64,000 bases of DNA from Paracoccus yibinensis (GTDB taxonomy: Bacteria; Pseudomonadota; Alphaproteobacteria; Rhodobacterales; Rhodobacteraceae): contig NZ_JAVCWH010000001.1 of the NCBI RefSeq assembly GCF_030846195.1, positions 310,001-374,000 on the forward strand, given 5' to 3'. Below are positions 45,785-55,219 of this stretch, one piece after another. The translations under genes were made by a program, and so were the position numbers. How positions within the stretch are numbered: position 1 is the stretch's first letter; each line of letters opens with the position of its first letter. Under the pieces are notes generated by a model that saw nothing but the letters and a program-made list of their open reading frames with translations, made no database searches and was not told the DNA's origin.

Positions 45785-46807
45785 ATGACCGCGCTTACGG
45801 ATTTTCAACGGCTCGAAGCCCAAGGCTCGTGGCGCTCTGCGCCCGATGCGCCGTTGCGCGAGGTGATCGTCTCCGTCGGCGAGGCGACGCTGGTCCTGTC
45901 CGACCCCAGGACCGACCGGCCATTGTCCCATTGGTCGCTGCCTGCCGTGGTCCAGTTGAACCCCGGCGACATGCCCGCGATCTATGCCCCCGGCATCGAG
46001 GGTGCCGATGAAACCGTGGCCATCGACGATCCGCTGATGATCCAGGCGATCACCCGCGTCCAGGGTGCCGTCGCCAGCCATCGCGCCCACACGGGGCGGC
46101 TGCGCAGCGGGCTGATCGTGCTGGCGATTCTGGCTGGCCTGGGGTGGCTGGTCTTCTGGCTTCCCGGGGCCCTGGTCACCCATGCTGCCCGAATCGCGCC
46201 ACCCGCCCAGGCACGCGACCTGGGCATGGCGATCCTGGCCGATCTGGAACAGGAAGCGGGTGCGGTCTGCCGGCGCGACTCGGGTCAGGCGGTGCTGGAC
46301 TGGCTGGCGCCGCAACTGCTTGGCGCCGACGCCGCGATCCGTGTCGTCCCCGGCCCTGTCGGGGGCGCTCGCCGCCTGCCGGGCCAGGTCTACGTCATGG
46401 GCAGCGACCTTCTGCAAACCGCCCCTGGTCCCGAGGCCGCAGCCGCGCATCTGATCGCGGCCCAACTCGCCACCGCCGACGAAGATTTGCGGCATGCTGC
46501 CGTGCATCATGCAGGGCTGCTGGCCTCCTTGGGGCTGATGACGCTGGGCCATTTGCCGGGTGACGCGATGCAAGGCTTTGGCGCGGCGATGCTGCGGGAC
46601 CCGGCGCCCCGCCCTGCCGACGCCGATCTTCTGGCAGCCTTGGCGGAACGCGGCATCCCGGCGGAGCCCTATGCCCGGACCATCGACCCGACGGGGCAAT
46701 CGGTGATCCCCCTGATCGAGGGCGATCCGTTCCGCGATGCACCCCCTGCCCGACCGCTTCTGACCGACGAGCAGTGGCTGGCCCTGCAACAGATCTGCGC
46801 GGGCTGA
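45785..46807 (+). CDS. Single-pass membrane protein of unknown function, possibly a degenerate M48-like peptidase
   Basis: The 340-residue protein has an N-terminal beta-rich cytosolic part of ~105 residues and one transmembrane segment (LIVLAILAGLGWLVFWLPGA). The C-terminal domain contains LPGQVYVMGSDLLQTAPGPE, then AAAAHLIAAQLATADEDLRH. The order 'PGGxVxVxxxLL...A...AHxxAH' echoes membrane-bound M48 peptidases, but no HExxH is present, so any peptidase relation is a dead version. It is the last core gene before tRNA-Arg and the island. Confidence 0.7.
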   Translation: MTALTDFQRLEAQGSWRSAPDAPLREVIVSVGEATLVLSDPRTDRPLSHWSLPAVVQLNPGDMPAIYAPGIEGADETVAIDDPLMIQAITRVQGAVASHRAHTGRLRSGLIVLAILAGLGWLVFWLPGALVTHAARIAPPAQARDLGMAILADLEQEAGAVCRRDSGQAVLDWLAPQLLGADAAIRVVPGPVGGARRLPGQVYVMGSDLLQTAPGPEAAAAHLIAAQLATADEDLRHAAVHHAGLLASLGLMTLGHLPGDAMQGFGAAMLRDPAPRPADADLLAALAERGIPAEPYARTIDPTGQSVIPLIEGDPFRDAPPARPLLTDEQWLALQQICAG

Positions 46808-46866
46808 CGGCCCCATATCGTTTTCGCCGTTGCGCCCCGCCCCCGCTGCGGTTATCACCGCCCCAG

Positions 46867-46943
<77 letters not shown>

Positions 46944-47138
46944 TTAAAATCAGGATCTTGGAAGAAAATCGGCGGCTCTAGGTTTGTCGATCGCAATGTT
47001 TGCCCAAGGAAACCTAAATTCATGCTCGGTGATCAGGCTTTGATTTGAGGAGATCACCAGCCTTTCCCGCTGTCTTTTTCGTTCGACGACTGCCCGGATT
47101 GGCTGGCACCAAGTCCTTGAGGATGAAACTTTCGCGCC
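46944..47138. other. Island left end, no gene recognised
   Basis: This is comparatively AT-rich sequence between tRNA-Arg and the IS66 remnant. I see no open frame with family similarity and no terminal inverted repeat. It probably holds decayed element DNA. Confidence 0.4.
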
Positions 47139-47317
47139 AAAACCTTCCTGGGCGACGGCCGCGTCGAGATCGACTCCAACAGTATCGAAAACCTGATCAG
47201 GCCGATTTCCTTGACCTGCAAGAATGCGCTCTTCGCCGGTCATGACAGAGCGGCCGATCCTGTTCTCATGTCGCATTCCTTATCGCCACCGCAAAGGCTA
47301 ACGGTCGCGCGACATAG
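47139..47317 (+). pseudogene. IS66-family transposase C-terminal remnant
   Basis: Translation gives KTFLGDGRVEIDSNSIENLI, then RPISLTCKNALFAGHD, closely matching the C-terminal catalytic block of IS66 TnpC (the DGRVEIDNN...IERAIRP...KNALFAG pattern). After a frameshift near 47260 the other frame continues HVAFLIATAKANGRAT to a TAG at 47315, matching the family's ASLIETCKLNGVxP end. Only ~60 codons survive, so it is dead. Confidence 0.75.
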
Positions 47318-47525
47318 GCAGGTGCAGCGAGATGCTCCTCTCAAAGCGGCCTTCCCTGATGGGTAAGTTAAATGACATGAGCTACTGATGGCAGGGACAC
47401 TCTGACTTCCCACTTGCTCGCCGTAGGCGTGGCTCTGACCGGCTCCCCTGCGCTCCTGCCTTCTGGAGACGGATTATTGAACCACGCCGACGGTGCGGAA
47501 TCCTCGTGCCCTTGGCGCTCAACGG

Positions 47526-47554
47526 TTGACCAATTATTTCGATTATTCTAGTAA
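47526..47554 (+). promoter_or_regulatory. Candidate promoter of the first arsR
   Basis: TTGACC (47526-47531) and TAGTAA (47549-47554) are 17 bases apart in an AT-rich stretch that ends 20 bases before the arsR start codon. The AT-rich imperfect dyad around 47530-47560 may hold the ArsR operator. Confidence 0.4.
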
Positions 47555-47574
47555 TATTGTTTAAGGAGTTCTTC

Positions 47575-47877
47575 ATGGATATCGATGTGGCCGCCTCCCG
47601 CCTTGCTGCGCTTGGCAATCCAACACGGCTACGACTTTACCGGCTGCTTGTCCGGGCCGGCGATCCGGGGCTGTCGGTGGGACAGATTCAGGAAGGGCTA
47701 GGCATCCCGGCCTCGACCCTGTCTCACCATTGCCGCGCCCTGGTTCAGGTTGAACTGATCCAGCAGGAGCGGGTTGGCACCTCCCTGATCTGCCGGACGA
47801 ACTATCCTGTCATGCGCGGGCTGATCGACGATCTGGCGACGGAATGCTGCGCCGATGCCTGCGCCCCAAGGACCTGA
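47575..47877 (+). CDS. arsR: ArsR/SmtB-family transcriptional repressor
   Basis: The 100-residue winged-helix protein has LAALGNPTRLRLYRLLVRAG and LGIPASTLSHHCRALVQVEL (recognition helix). There is no ELCVCDL metal box in the DNA-binding helix. Instead, three Cys cluster at the C-terminus in TECCADAC (Cys91, Cys92, Cys96), like the As(III) site described for Acidithiobacillus ArsR. It should repress the following flavoprotein-MFS genes until arsenite binds. AAGGAG lies 6 bases before the ATG at 47575. Confidence 0.9.
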   Translation: MDIDVAASRLAALGNPTRLRLYRLLVRAGDPGLSVGQIQEGLGIPASTLSHHCRALVQVELIQQERVGTSLICRTNYPVMRGLIDDLATECCADACAPRT

Positions 47878-47933
47878 CCCATGCCCTTGCGCGCACCACA
47901 TCTCGATATTCCTAACATAAAGGGGGATGTGTG

Positions 47934-49299
47934 ATGACAAGGACAGTTGCCATTCTTGGCGCGGGACCGGTCGGGCTGGCAGCGGCGGCGCATGTGCTGG
48001 AACGCGGGATGCGGCCGCTGATCCTGGAACAGGGCGCTGAGGTCGGTCATTCCGTGCGGGCCTGGGGTCATGTGCCGATGTTCTCGAACTGGCGATCCAG
48101 TATTCGCGCGGCGGCAGCGCGGCGGCTGGAGCATGCGCGCTGGCAAGCGCCCGATCCCGAGGCGTATCCGACTGGCGCAGAGCTGGTGGAGGACTACCTC
48201 CAACCGCTCGGTCAAACGCTTGCCCCCTGGCTGCGCTTTGAACGCCATATCGTGGCGGTCTCCCGGGAGGGGATCGACAAGGTCAACAATGCGGGCCACG
48301 GCACAACGCCGTTCATGATCGACACCGAAGGCGCAACGGGCGAGGCGCGGAATGGTGCCGATGCGGTGACAGACGCAACCGGCACCTGGTTCCAGCCGAA
48401 CCCCGGCGGTGCCGGCCGTCCTGTGCCGGGCGAGTTGGGCCATCTCCGATTCGGGTACGGCATGCCGGACGTCACAGGACAGGAACAGGCGCGCCGTGGG
48501 GGCAAGCGGGTCGCGGTGCTGGGTGGCGGCCATTCCGCCATGGGGACGCTGATCGCGCTGTCGAACCTGTCCGGCACGTCGCCAATCTGGCTTTGCCGCG
48601 CTTCCACGACAACTCGGGCACGGGGCGGCGGCGCGGCGGACCGGCTCGCGGCCCGCGGTGTGCTCGGCACCGGCATGGCGAGGTCGGTGGACGGCGGCGG
48701 CATTCGGCTTGAAAAGCGGGTTTCATCTTGCCGCCGTCTAAGGGACCACCCCGCTGATGGCCGTATCGGATGGCGGGGTCATCGAGGTGGATGAGTTGAT
48801 CATCGCGACCGGCTTTTGTCCTGACCTGTCGTTCCTGCGCGAGCTTCGGGTCGCGCTCGGCCCGGCGCTGGAATGCCCGCCCGCTCTGGCCCCCCTGATC
48901 GACCCGAACCTCCACTCCTGCGGAACGGTGCATCCGCATGGCGCCGCAGAACTGGCACATCCAGAGCCGGGGTTCTACATTGCCGGAATGACGTCCTATG
49001 GCCGGGTGCCGACGTTCCTGTTGGCCACCGGACATGAGCAGGTCCGCTCGATCGTCACTGCCATTGCAGGGGATCCCGAAGCCGCCGCCCGGACAGAGCT
49101 TGTCCTGCCGGAGATCAGCGTTTGCAGCAACCCCGGTTCACGGGCCGCAAAGGCAGTCACCACCACCTGCTGCGGCGGCCCGGCCCGGACGCGTGCCGAT
49201 GCCTGCTGTGCCGAAGACGAAGCGGCCAAGGACGGCGGCGCGTCGGGCTGCGGCTGCGGCACCTTGGTTAAGTCCGCGAAAGTCGCCGTATGCTGTTGA
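47934..49299 (+). pseudogene. FAD/NAD(P)-binding oxidoreductase of ars islands, broken by frameshift and stop
   Basis: The N-terminal half has an FAD motif (VAILGAGPVGLAAAAHVLER) and a second dinucleotide site (RVAVLGGGHSAMG). Near 48717 the frame is lost, consistent with one extra base in GAAAAGCGGG. The restored frame then meets TAA at 48739-48741 before continuing from 48757 with VIEVDELIIATGFCPDLSFL to the normal end. The C-terminus is a Cys-rich tail (TTCCGG, ADACC, SGCGCG, VAVCC). Homologues in ars operons are ~450-residue flavin monooxygenase-like enzymes. The 3' 180 codons remain open and could still be made. Confidence 0.75.
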
Positions 49300-50450
49300 G
49301 ACTATCGCCGGCCAGGCGGGGCGCGGTCGTGACCTGCCTTGGCACGGCGCAGACCATTGGCTGGGCCGCCAGCTATTACATCCCTGCGGTTCTGGCGGCA
49401 CCAATGGCGGCCAGCTTTGGCTTGTCGACGGTCTGGGTCTTCGGCGCCTTCTCCATGGCGATGATCGTCTCGGCGATCATTGGTCCCTGGGCAGGTGCGC
49501 GGATCGACCGGATCGGCGGGCGGGGCGTGCTGATGTTGTCGAACCTCGTCTTTGCCGCTGGCCTGGCTCTGCTGGCCGTGGCGCCGTCGCCAGCGGTTCT
49601 GTTCCTGGGATGGGCGGTCGTGGGGCTGGGCATGGGGATGGGGCTTTATGAGGCTGCCTTTGCCGCGCTGGCCGGCATCTATGGCCGTGCCGCGCGCGGC
49701 CCGATCACCGGCATCACCCTGATCGCCGGATTTGCCAGCACTGTGGGCTGGCCCCTGTCCGGGCTTATGCTGGCCACCTGGGGCTGGCGCGAGGCCTGCC
49801 TGGGATGGGCGCTGATCCACCTGGGCGTCGCACTGCCGCTGAACGCACTTTTGCCCAAGGGGACGGCACGGATCACCGCATCGGCGCCGGCAGAACCCGA
49901 GGGTCCACCGCCACCTCGCCTTGCCTTGTGCCTGCTGGCCTTCGTCTTTGCGGCCACTTGGTTCAACTCCACTGCCATGGCGGCCCATCTGCCGGGCCTG
50001 TTGCAGGCATCGGGAGCCAGCCCGGCGGTTTCGATTGCAGCGGGCGCCCTGATCGGCCCGGCACAGGTCGCGGCACGGATGATCGAATTCGGGCTTCTGC
50101 GCCGGTTCCATCCGCTGGCTTCGGCCCGGCTGGCGGCGTTTTCCCACCCGATTGCGGCGATCTGCCTGACGACCTTCGGCGGACCTGCGGCCTATGCCTT
50201 TGCCATACTCCATGGGGCGGGCAATGGTATCCTGACCATCGCCAAGGGAACGCTGCCCCTCGCGCTGTTCGGAGCGGCAGGCTATGGCGCGCGCCTTGGC
50301 TGGCTGAATGCGCCTGCGCGCGTGCTCCAGGCAGCGGCGCCATTGCTGTTTGGCGCGGCTTTGACAGGCTGGGGCGCCTCGGCGATCTGGTTGACGGCGG
50401 CGATAGGCCTTATGGCGACGCTGGCACTTTTCTTCCTCAGACGGAACTGA
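49290..50450 (+). CDS. MFS transporter of the ars island
   Basis: The 386-residue protein has about 12 transmembrane helices. It contains GAVVTCLGTAQTIGWAASYY, the MFS loop motif AGARIDRIGGRGVLMLSN and a cytosolic loop rich in Pro at ~200-215. It starts inside the last codons of the broken flavoprotein gene, so the two form a pair. Pairs of this kind export an arsenic species, perhaps one modified by the flavoprotein (inference). Its 3' end overlaps convergent arsJ by 14 bp. Confidence 0.85.
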   Translation: MLLRLSPARRGAVVTCLGTAQTIGWAASYYIPAVLAAPMAASFGLSTVWVFGAFSMAMIVSAIIGPWAGARIDRIGGRGVLMLSNLVFAAGLALLAVAPSPAVLFLGWAVVGLGMGMGLYEAAFAALAGIYGRAARGPITGITLIAGFASTVGWPLSGLMLATWGWREACLGWALIHLGVALPLNALLPKGTARITASAPAEPEGPPPPRLALCLLAFVFAATWFNSTAMAAHLPGLLQASGASPAVSIAAGALIGPAQVAARMIEFGLLRRFHPLASARLAAFSHPIAAICLTTFGGPAAYAFAILHGAGNGILTIAKGTLPLALFGAAGYGARLGWLNAPARVLQAAAPLLFGAALTGWGASAIWLTAAIGLMATLALFFLRRN

Positions 50451-51708
50451 GCCGCCGCGCGGCGAGCCAACTGGCAAGCGCCATCACCCCGGCGGTGACG
50501 AGGCATAGCGGCAACCCGCCAAGCTGGTAGCTGAGTCCCGACAGCAGCGTGCCGAGCAGGCGCCCCGCCGCATTGGCCATGTAGTAAAAGCCCACGTCCC
50601 GCGTGATCCGTTCCGCCGATCCGAAGGCGAGGATCAGGTAGGAATGGACCGAAGAGTTGACGGCGAAGACAAAACCGAAAGCCAGAAGCCCGGTGATCAG
50701 CGTCCCCGTCAGCCAGACCGACGGCCCGCCCGAGGTCCATGCCGCCCCCGCCAGCAGGAACGGGATCGGCACCAGCAAGCCAGACCAGAAGATCGCCTTG
50801 CGGGTCGTCTCGGTCTCGGGCTGACCCTTGCCCCCCAGAAGGCGCGGGGCAAAGGCCTGCACGGCGCCATAGGCGATGAGCCAGACCGCAAGGAAGCTGC
50901 CGATCAGGAAGAACGCCTCGCGCCGCCCCTCGACAGTGCCGTCCGAGAGCACCGACTGGAAATAGACCGGCACGCCCACGACGAACCAGACATCGCGGGC
51001 GCCGAAGAGAAACATGCGCGCAAGGCTGAGGCGGTTGACGCGTGTGTCGTTCGACCGCCAGCCGCTCCAAGCCTCGTCGGACTTCATGCGGCCGGGCAGG
51101 CCTGCGGGCAGGAACAGGACGACCGCAATCAGGATCAGGGACAGCATCCCGGCCATGCCCCAGACCGCCCCCTGGAACCCGGCGAAGGCCAGCAGCGCCG
51201 CGCCGACGAAGAAGCCCAGGCCCTTGACCGCGTTCTTCGACCCGGTCAGCGCCGCAACCCATCGGAACAGCCCACCGTTCCCCTGCGGCGCCAGAAGCTT
51301 GACGGCGGATTTCGACGACATCTTGGCCAGATCCTTGGCCACCCCCGACACGCCCTGCACTGCCATGACAAAAGCGCCAGATGCCGCGACACCCCATCCG
51401 GGGTCCAGTTGCGCCAGTGCGGCTAACGCCCCGATCTGCAGCGCCAACCCGCCATAAAGCGTCGCAGCCAACCCGAACCGGGCGGCCAGCCAGCCGGCGG
51501 CCAGGTTGGTGACGATACCCGCGATCTCGTAAAGCAGGAACAGCCAAGCCAGTTGCACGGGCGTGAAGCCCAGCGTGTTGAAGTGCAGCAGCACCAGCAT
51601 CCGCAGGGCGCCGTCCGACAGCATGAAGGCCCAGTAGGCCGCCGTCACGGCCGCGTAGGCGCGCAAGGGATTGGGCGGTGGGGCAGCCCGGCTCACGGCG
51701 GTGCTCAC
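50437..51708 (-). CDS. arsJ: Organoarsenical efflux MFS transporter ArsJ
   Basis: The 423-residue protein has about 12 transmembrane segments, with [40 protein letters not shown] and [20 protein letters not shown], all ArsJ signatures. ArsJ exports 1-arseno-3-phosphoglycerate made by the partner GAPDH from arsenate. The GTG at 51708 overlaps the GAPDH stop as GTGA. This gives the normal N-terminus [18 protein letters not shown] and rejects a longer ATG-initiated form reaching into the GAPDH gene. Confidence 0.92.
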   Translation of the reverse strand: MSTAVSRAAPPPNPLRAYAAVTAAYWAFMLSDGALRMLVLLHFNTLGFTPVQLAWLFLLYEIAGIVTNLAAGWLAARFGLAATLYGGLALQIGALAALAQLDPGWGVAASGAFVMAVQGVSGVAKDLAKMSSKSAVKLLAPQGNGGLFRWVAALTGSKNAVKGLGFFVGAALLAFAGFQGAVWGMAGMLSLILIAVVLFLPAGLPGRMKSDEAWSGWRSNDTRVNRLSLARMFLFGARDVWFVVGVPVYFQSVLSDGTVEGRREAFFLIGSFLAVWLIAYGAVQAFAPRLLGGKGQPETETTRKAIFWSGLLVPIPFLLAGAAWTSGGPSVWLTGTLITGLLAFGFVFAVNSSVHSYLILAFGSAERITRDVGFYYMANAAGRLLGTLLSGLSYQLGGLPLCLVTAGVMALASWLAARRLSSV

Positions 51709-52712
51709 AACGCCCCCGCGACCATGCGCACGATGTCGGCCAACCGGCAGGCATAGCCCCATTCGTTGTCATACCAAGCGTAGATCTTCACCTGCGTTCC
51801 GTCGATCACCATCGTGGAAGGCCCGTCGATGATCGACGAGCGCGGATCGTTGGTGAAGTCGCAGGACACCAGCGGCCGCGTCTCATAGCCGAGGATGCCT
51901 TTCAGCGGCCCCTCGGCCGCGGCGGCGAACAGGGCGTTCACCTCCTCGGCCGTTGTTGCCCGCTCCACCTCGAACACGCAGTCGGTCAGCGAAGCGTTCA
52001 GAAGCGGCACCCGCACCGCATGGCCGTTCAGGCGGCCCTTGAGTTCGGGATAGATCAGCGTGATCGCCGTGGCGCTGCCCGTTGTCGTGGGGATCAGGTT
52101 CATCAGGGCCGACCGCGCCCGGCGCATGTCCTTGGCGGGGCGGTCCACGATGGTCTGTGTGTTGGTGACATCGTGGATGGTCGTGATCGAGCCGTGGCGG
52201 ATGCCAAGCGCTTCGTGGATCACCTTCACCACCGGGGCCAGGCAATTCGTGGTGCAGGAGGCCGCCGTGATCAGCGTCTGAGAGCCGTCGTAAAGATCGT
52301 GGTTCACCCCATAGACCAAGTTCAGCGCGCCCCTATCCTTGACCGGCGCGCTGACGACCACCTTCTTCACGCCGGCCGCGTAATAGGGTGCCACCTTGGC
52401 AGCGGTCTTGAACACGCCGGTGCAGTCGATCACCAGATCGACGCCCAACTCGGCCAGCGGCAGCGCCTCGATGGTCTTCTCATGCGTCAGGCGGATGGCG
52501 CGGCCATCCAGCACAAGCGCGTCCTCCTGATGGCTGACCGGCGTGCGCCAGCGGCCATGGACCGAGTCGAACTCCATCAGCAGCGCGTGCTGTTCGGCAT
52601 TACCCCTCGGATCGTTCAGAAGCACGATCTCGCCAGCGGCACCGGTGTCGATCAGGTCGCGCAGGACAAGTTTTCCGATGCGGCCAAGGCCGTTCAGGGC
52701 GATGCGCGGCAT
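51705..52712 (-). CDS. ArsJ-associated glyceraldehyde-3-phosphate dehydrogenase
   Basis: This 335-residue GAPDH has the NAD motif [18 protein letters not shown] and the active-site Cys in [20 protein letters not shown]. It has substrate-site segments [20 protein letters not shown] and [19 protein letters not shown]. Together with ArsJ it detoxifies arsenate by forming 1-arseno-3-phosphoglycerate for export. It lies 4 bp after the arsR-arsC fusion and overlaps arsJ, so the three form one operon. It is distinct from a glycolytic gapA by context. Confidence 0.93.
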   Translation of the reverse strand: MPRIALNGLGRIGKLVLRDLIDTGAAGEIVLLNDPRGNAEQHALLMEFDSVHGRWRTPVSHQEDALVLDGRAIRLTHEKTIEALPLAELGVDLVIDCTGVFKTAAKVAPYYAAGVKKVVVSAPVKDRGALNLVYGVNHDLYDGSQTLITAASCTTNCLAPVVKVIHEALGIRHGSITTIHDVTNTQTIVDRPAKDMRRARSALMNLIPTTTGSATAITLIYPELKGRLNGHAVRVPLLNASLTDCVFEVERATTAEEVNALFAAAAEGPLKGILGYETRPLVSCDFTNDPRSSIIDGPSTMVIDGTQVKIYAWYDNEWGYACRLADIVRMVAGAL

Positions 52713-52716
52713 GGGG

Positions 52717-53556
52717 TCAGCCTTTCACGGGAAGTTCGGTGCCGATGGCGTCGACATGGGCTTGCAGGGACATCCGGCTCAGGCTGGCGAAGGGCAGTTC
52801 AACGAACGCTTCCACCCGGCGGCGCAGTGCCGCGTAGGTTTGCGTGAAGGCAAGCGCCTTTCCCGCATCCGAACCAGTGGCCTTTGCAGGGTCCGGCAGC
52901 CCCCAGTGCCCGGTGATCGGCTGGCCCGGCCAGGGCGGGCACTCCTCGGCCGCTGCCGTGTCGCAAACGGTGAAGACGAAATCCATCACCGGCGCGTCCG
53001 GCTGCTGGAATTCCGAGACGTGCTTGGAGCGCAGCCCGACGGTGTCGTGGCCGTTGCGCGCCAGGACATCCAGGGCGAAGGGGTTGAGCGCGGTGCCAGG
53101 CTGCGTGCCGGCCGAGAGGGCCTGAAACTTGCCGCGGCCCAGATCGCGCAGCAGCGCCTCGGCAAAGATCGAACGGGCGGAGTTGCCCGAGCAGATGAAC
53201 AGCACGTTGAACACGGTATCGCGCATGGCAGCGTCCTTTCGAGAGGTCAGCAAGGGGGCAAGAAGGTCGGGCCGGGCCCGGCCCACATCGAGGGCGAGGT
53301 AGCCGATCAGCCCCTCGGCCGTACCCAGATCGACTGCGTAGAACAGCGATCGCCCCTGACGCTCGACCTGCACCAGGCCGGAGGCGGTGAGGTCGGAAAG
53401 GTGATGGGACAGCGTGTTCTGCTTCAACCCGAGCGCCTCGGCAATCTCTGTCGGGCGCACGCCTCGGGGCGCGAAGCGCATCAGCAGGCGGAACACGGCT
53501 AAGCGGTCGGGATGGCCAAGAGTGGCAAAAGCAAGAGTGGCATGTTTGTTTTCCAT
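52717..53556 (-). CDS. ArsR-ArsC fusion: HTH repressor domain plus thioredoxin-type arsenate reductase
   Basis: The protein has 279 residues. Residues ~8-105 are an ArsR winged helix ([40 protein letters not shown]). Residues ~115-270 are an LMW-phosphatase-type ArsC with loop [10 protein letters not shown] (Cys122 to Arg128) and redox Cys198 and Cys206 in [17 protein letters not shown]. The repressor domain has no Cys at all, so it cannot sense As(III) through thiolates there. It leads the fusion-GAPDH-arsJ operon. The start at 53556 follows AGGA; longer frames lack similarity. Confidence 0.9.
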   Translation of the reverse strand: MENKHATLAFATLGHPDRLAVFRLLMRFAPRGVRPTEIAEALGLKQNTLSHHLSDLTASGLVQVERQGRSLFYAVDLGTAEGLIGYLALDVGRARPDLLAPLLTSRKDAAMRDTVFNVLFICSGNSARSIFAEALLRDLGRGKFQALSAGTQPGTALNPFALDVLARNGHDTVGLRSKHVSEFQQPDAPVMDFVFTVCDTAAAEECPPWPGQPITGHWGLPDPAKATGSDAGKALAFTQTYAALRRRVEAFVELPFASLSRMSLQAHVDAIGTELPVKG

Positions 53557-53563
53557 AGTTCCT

Positions 53564-53577
53564 GATTTGCGGAAATC
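53564..53577. promoter_or_regulatory. Candidate operator upstream of the arsR-arsC fusion
   Basis: GATTT and AAATC arms flank GCGG, forming a 14-bp dyad 8 bases before the fusion start codon. It overlaps the expected leader. It is a plausible binding site for the fusion's own HTH domain. Confidence 0.4.
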
Positions 53578-53708
53578 TGTTTCTGTGTCCAGTGAAGCTT
53601 TGGTGACACTTTGGCTGCGACCCCCTTCCGAAGACTGATCAGGATCAAGGCGGCGAGCCACTGAATGTGCGCAGATGCGCGTGTGGCGATATCTGAAGAG
53701 CATAGGGA

Positions 53709-53888
53709 ATGATCGTGACGATCCTGAGGGCCGTGCTTGATCCGACCTTCGCGACCCGGAGCCGGATCAGGCGGCATATGCAGGTCATGACGCAGCTCCG
53801 GTCGCTGGTGATCCGGCGAGACGCGCCTTCGGCGCCCTGTCTGAACCCTGGTCACCTCGCGCCGGTTGCCCAGGAGACTGAGGCATGA
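53709..53888 (+). CDS. Small ORF overlapping the permease start, hypothetical
   Basis: A 59-codon frame starts MIVTILRAVLDPTFATRSRI, has an Arg-rich centre (RRHMQVMTQLRSLVIRRD) and ends in GHLAPVAQETEA. Its stop overlaps the permease start codon as ATGA, the same coupling seen at many real junctions in this window. The weak point is the ribosome-binding site: AGGGA lies only 1-2 bases before the ATG. No family is recognised. The rest of the 328-bp intergenic region (53557-53884) holds only the two dyads listed. Confidence 0.3.
   Translation: MIVTILRAVLDPTFATRSRIRRHMQVMTQLRSLVIRRDAPSAPCLNPGHLAPVAQETEA
53711..53723. promoter_or_regulatory. 13-bp palindrome upstream of the permease gene
   Basis: GATCGT-G-ACGATC is a perfect dyad about 160 bp before the permease. 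It lies midway in the divergent intergenic region between the arsR-arsC fusion and the permease, and might bind one of the island's ArsR proteins. Confidence 0.35.
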
Positions 53889-54883
53889 GTGTCTTCGGGT
53901 GGATCAACGACCAGTTCCTGCGGATGACCTGGCTCAATGATCTGGTTGGCCAGGGGGTAGCCGGCATCGGCCTTGACCCCGCTTCGCGGCTTGGCGGGTC
54001 GGTGCAGTTCTTCGTCTATGACGTGATCAAGATCTTCCTGCTGCTGTCAGTGCTGATCTTTGCCATCTCCTATGTGCAAAGCCACTTTCCGCCCGAACGG
54101 ACACGGGCCATGCTGGGTGGACGCTCTGGCCTTGGGGCAAATGTCCTTGCCGCACTGCTGGGCACGTTGACTCCCTTTTGCTCCTGCTCGTCAATCCCGC
54201 TCTTCATCGGCTTCACGGCCGCGGGATTGCCGCTGGCGATCACCTTTTCCTTTCTGATCTCCTCGCCCCTCGTAGACCTGGCCTCGGTGATCCTGCTCGC
54301 CTCGATCTTCAACTGGCCCACCGCCCTGGCCTATGTGGCAGTCGGGCTGGCTGTGGCGGTCCTTGGCGGCACGGTCATCGGGAAGCTGGGAATGAAGAAC
54401 CAGGTTGCCGACTTCGTGCGGACGGTTCCTGTTTCCGGGAACGTCGAAACGATGACCCGCCGGCAGCGGGTGGCCTATGCCCGCGATCAGGTGGCCGAGA
54501 TCATCCACCGGGTCTGGCCCTATGTGCTGATCGGTATCGGCATCGGGGCCGCGATCCACAACTGGATCCCGCAAGACACCATCACGGCCCTGCTGGGCCA
54601 GGACAAGTGGTGGGCCGTGCCGCTGGCCACCGTGGTCGGCATCCCCATGTATGCCGACATCTTCGGCACCCTGCCGATCGCCGAGGCGCTTGTCGGAAAG
54701 GGCGTGGGGCTGGGCACGGTGCTGGCCTTCATGATGGCGGTGACGGCGCTGTCCCTGCCCTCGATGATCATGCTCAAGCGTGTGGTGAGAATGCCGCTCC
54801 TGTTGACCTTCATCGGCGTGGTCAGCACGGGCATCCTGACCATCGGCTTTGCCTTCAACGAAATCACCCACTGGTTCATCTGA
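53885..54883 (+). CDS. ArsP-like permease (DUF318 family)
   Basis: The 332-residue protein has eight or so transmembrane helices in two repeats. Signatures are LLGTLTPFCSCSSIPLFIGF, with the conserved Cys pair of these permeases, SFLISSPLVDLASVILLASI and VPLATVVGIPMYADIFGTLP. The family includes ArsP, an exporter of trivalent organoarsenicals, and uncharacterised metal(loid) exporters; which substrate applies is not readable. It is followed after 13 bp by a mini-thioredoxin and then a DUF2703 gene. Confidence 0.88.
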   Translation: MSVFGWINDQFLRMTWLNDLVGQGVAGIGLDPASRLGGSVQFFVYDVIKIFLLLSVLIFAISYVQSHFPPERTRAMLGGRSGLGANVLAALLGTLTPFCSCSSIPLFIGFTAAGLPLAITFSFLISSPLVDLASVILLASIFNWPTALAYVAVGLAVAVLGGTVIGKLGMKNQVADFVRTVPVSGNVETMTRRQRVAYARDQVAEIIHRVWPYVLIGIGIGAAIHNWIPQDTITALLGQDKWWAVPLATVVGIPMYADIFGTLPIAEALVGKGVGLGTVLAFMMAVTALSLPSMIMLKRVVRMPLLLTFIGVVSTGILTIGFAFNEITHWFI

Positions 54884-54896
54884 CAGGAGACCTGCC

Positions 54897-55124
54897 ATGA
54901 TCATCAAGATCCTCGGATCTGGCTGCAAGAAATGCATAGCCCTCGGGGAAAACGCCAAAACCGCCGCTGCAGCGGTGGGCAAGGAGGCCGAGATCGTCAA
55001 GGTCACCGACATAGCCCAGATCGCTGCCTATGGCGTGATGTCGACGCCCGGTCTGGTGGTCGACGAAAAGGTCCTTTCGACCGGCAAGGTGCTGACTGCC
55101 GAAGAAATAGGAAAGCTGCTCTGA
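54897..55124 (+). CDS. Mini-thioredoxin (small redox-active disulfide protein)
   Basis: The 75-residue protein begins MIIKILGSGCKKCIALGENA. The CxxC active site is CKKC, and the cis-Pro loop is GVMSTPGLVVDEKVLSTGKV. It belongs to the TM0996/MTH895-type small thioredoxins often encoded beside DUF318 permeases. It could reduce or hand over a thiol-bound metalloid to the permease (inference). AGGAG is 7 bases before the ATG at 54897. Confidence 0.9.
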   Translation: MIIKILGSGCKKCIALGENAKTAAAAVGKEAEIVKVTDIAQIAAYGVMSTPGLVVDEKVLSTGKVLTAEEIGKLL

Positions 55125-55219
55125 GGAAAGGGGACGCCTGCACCCGCCCGGCGTCAAGGGGCGCTGCTGTTTCGGAACCGGCTGCCTGCAGGGCAGCCCA
55201 TGATGATGAGGGCCACAAG

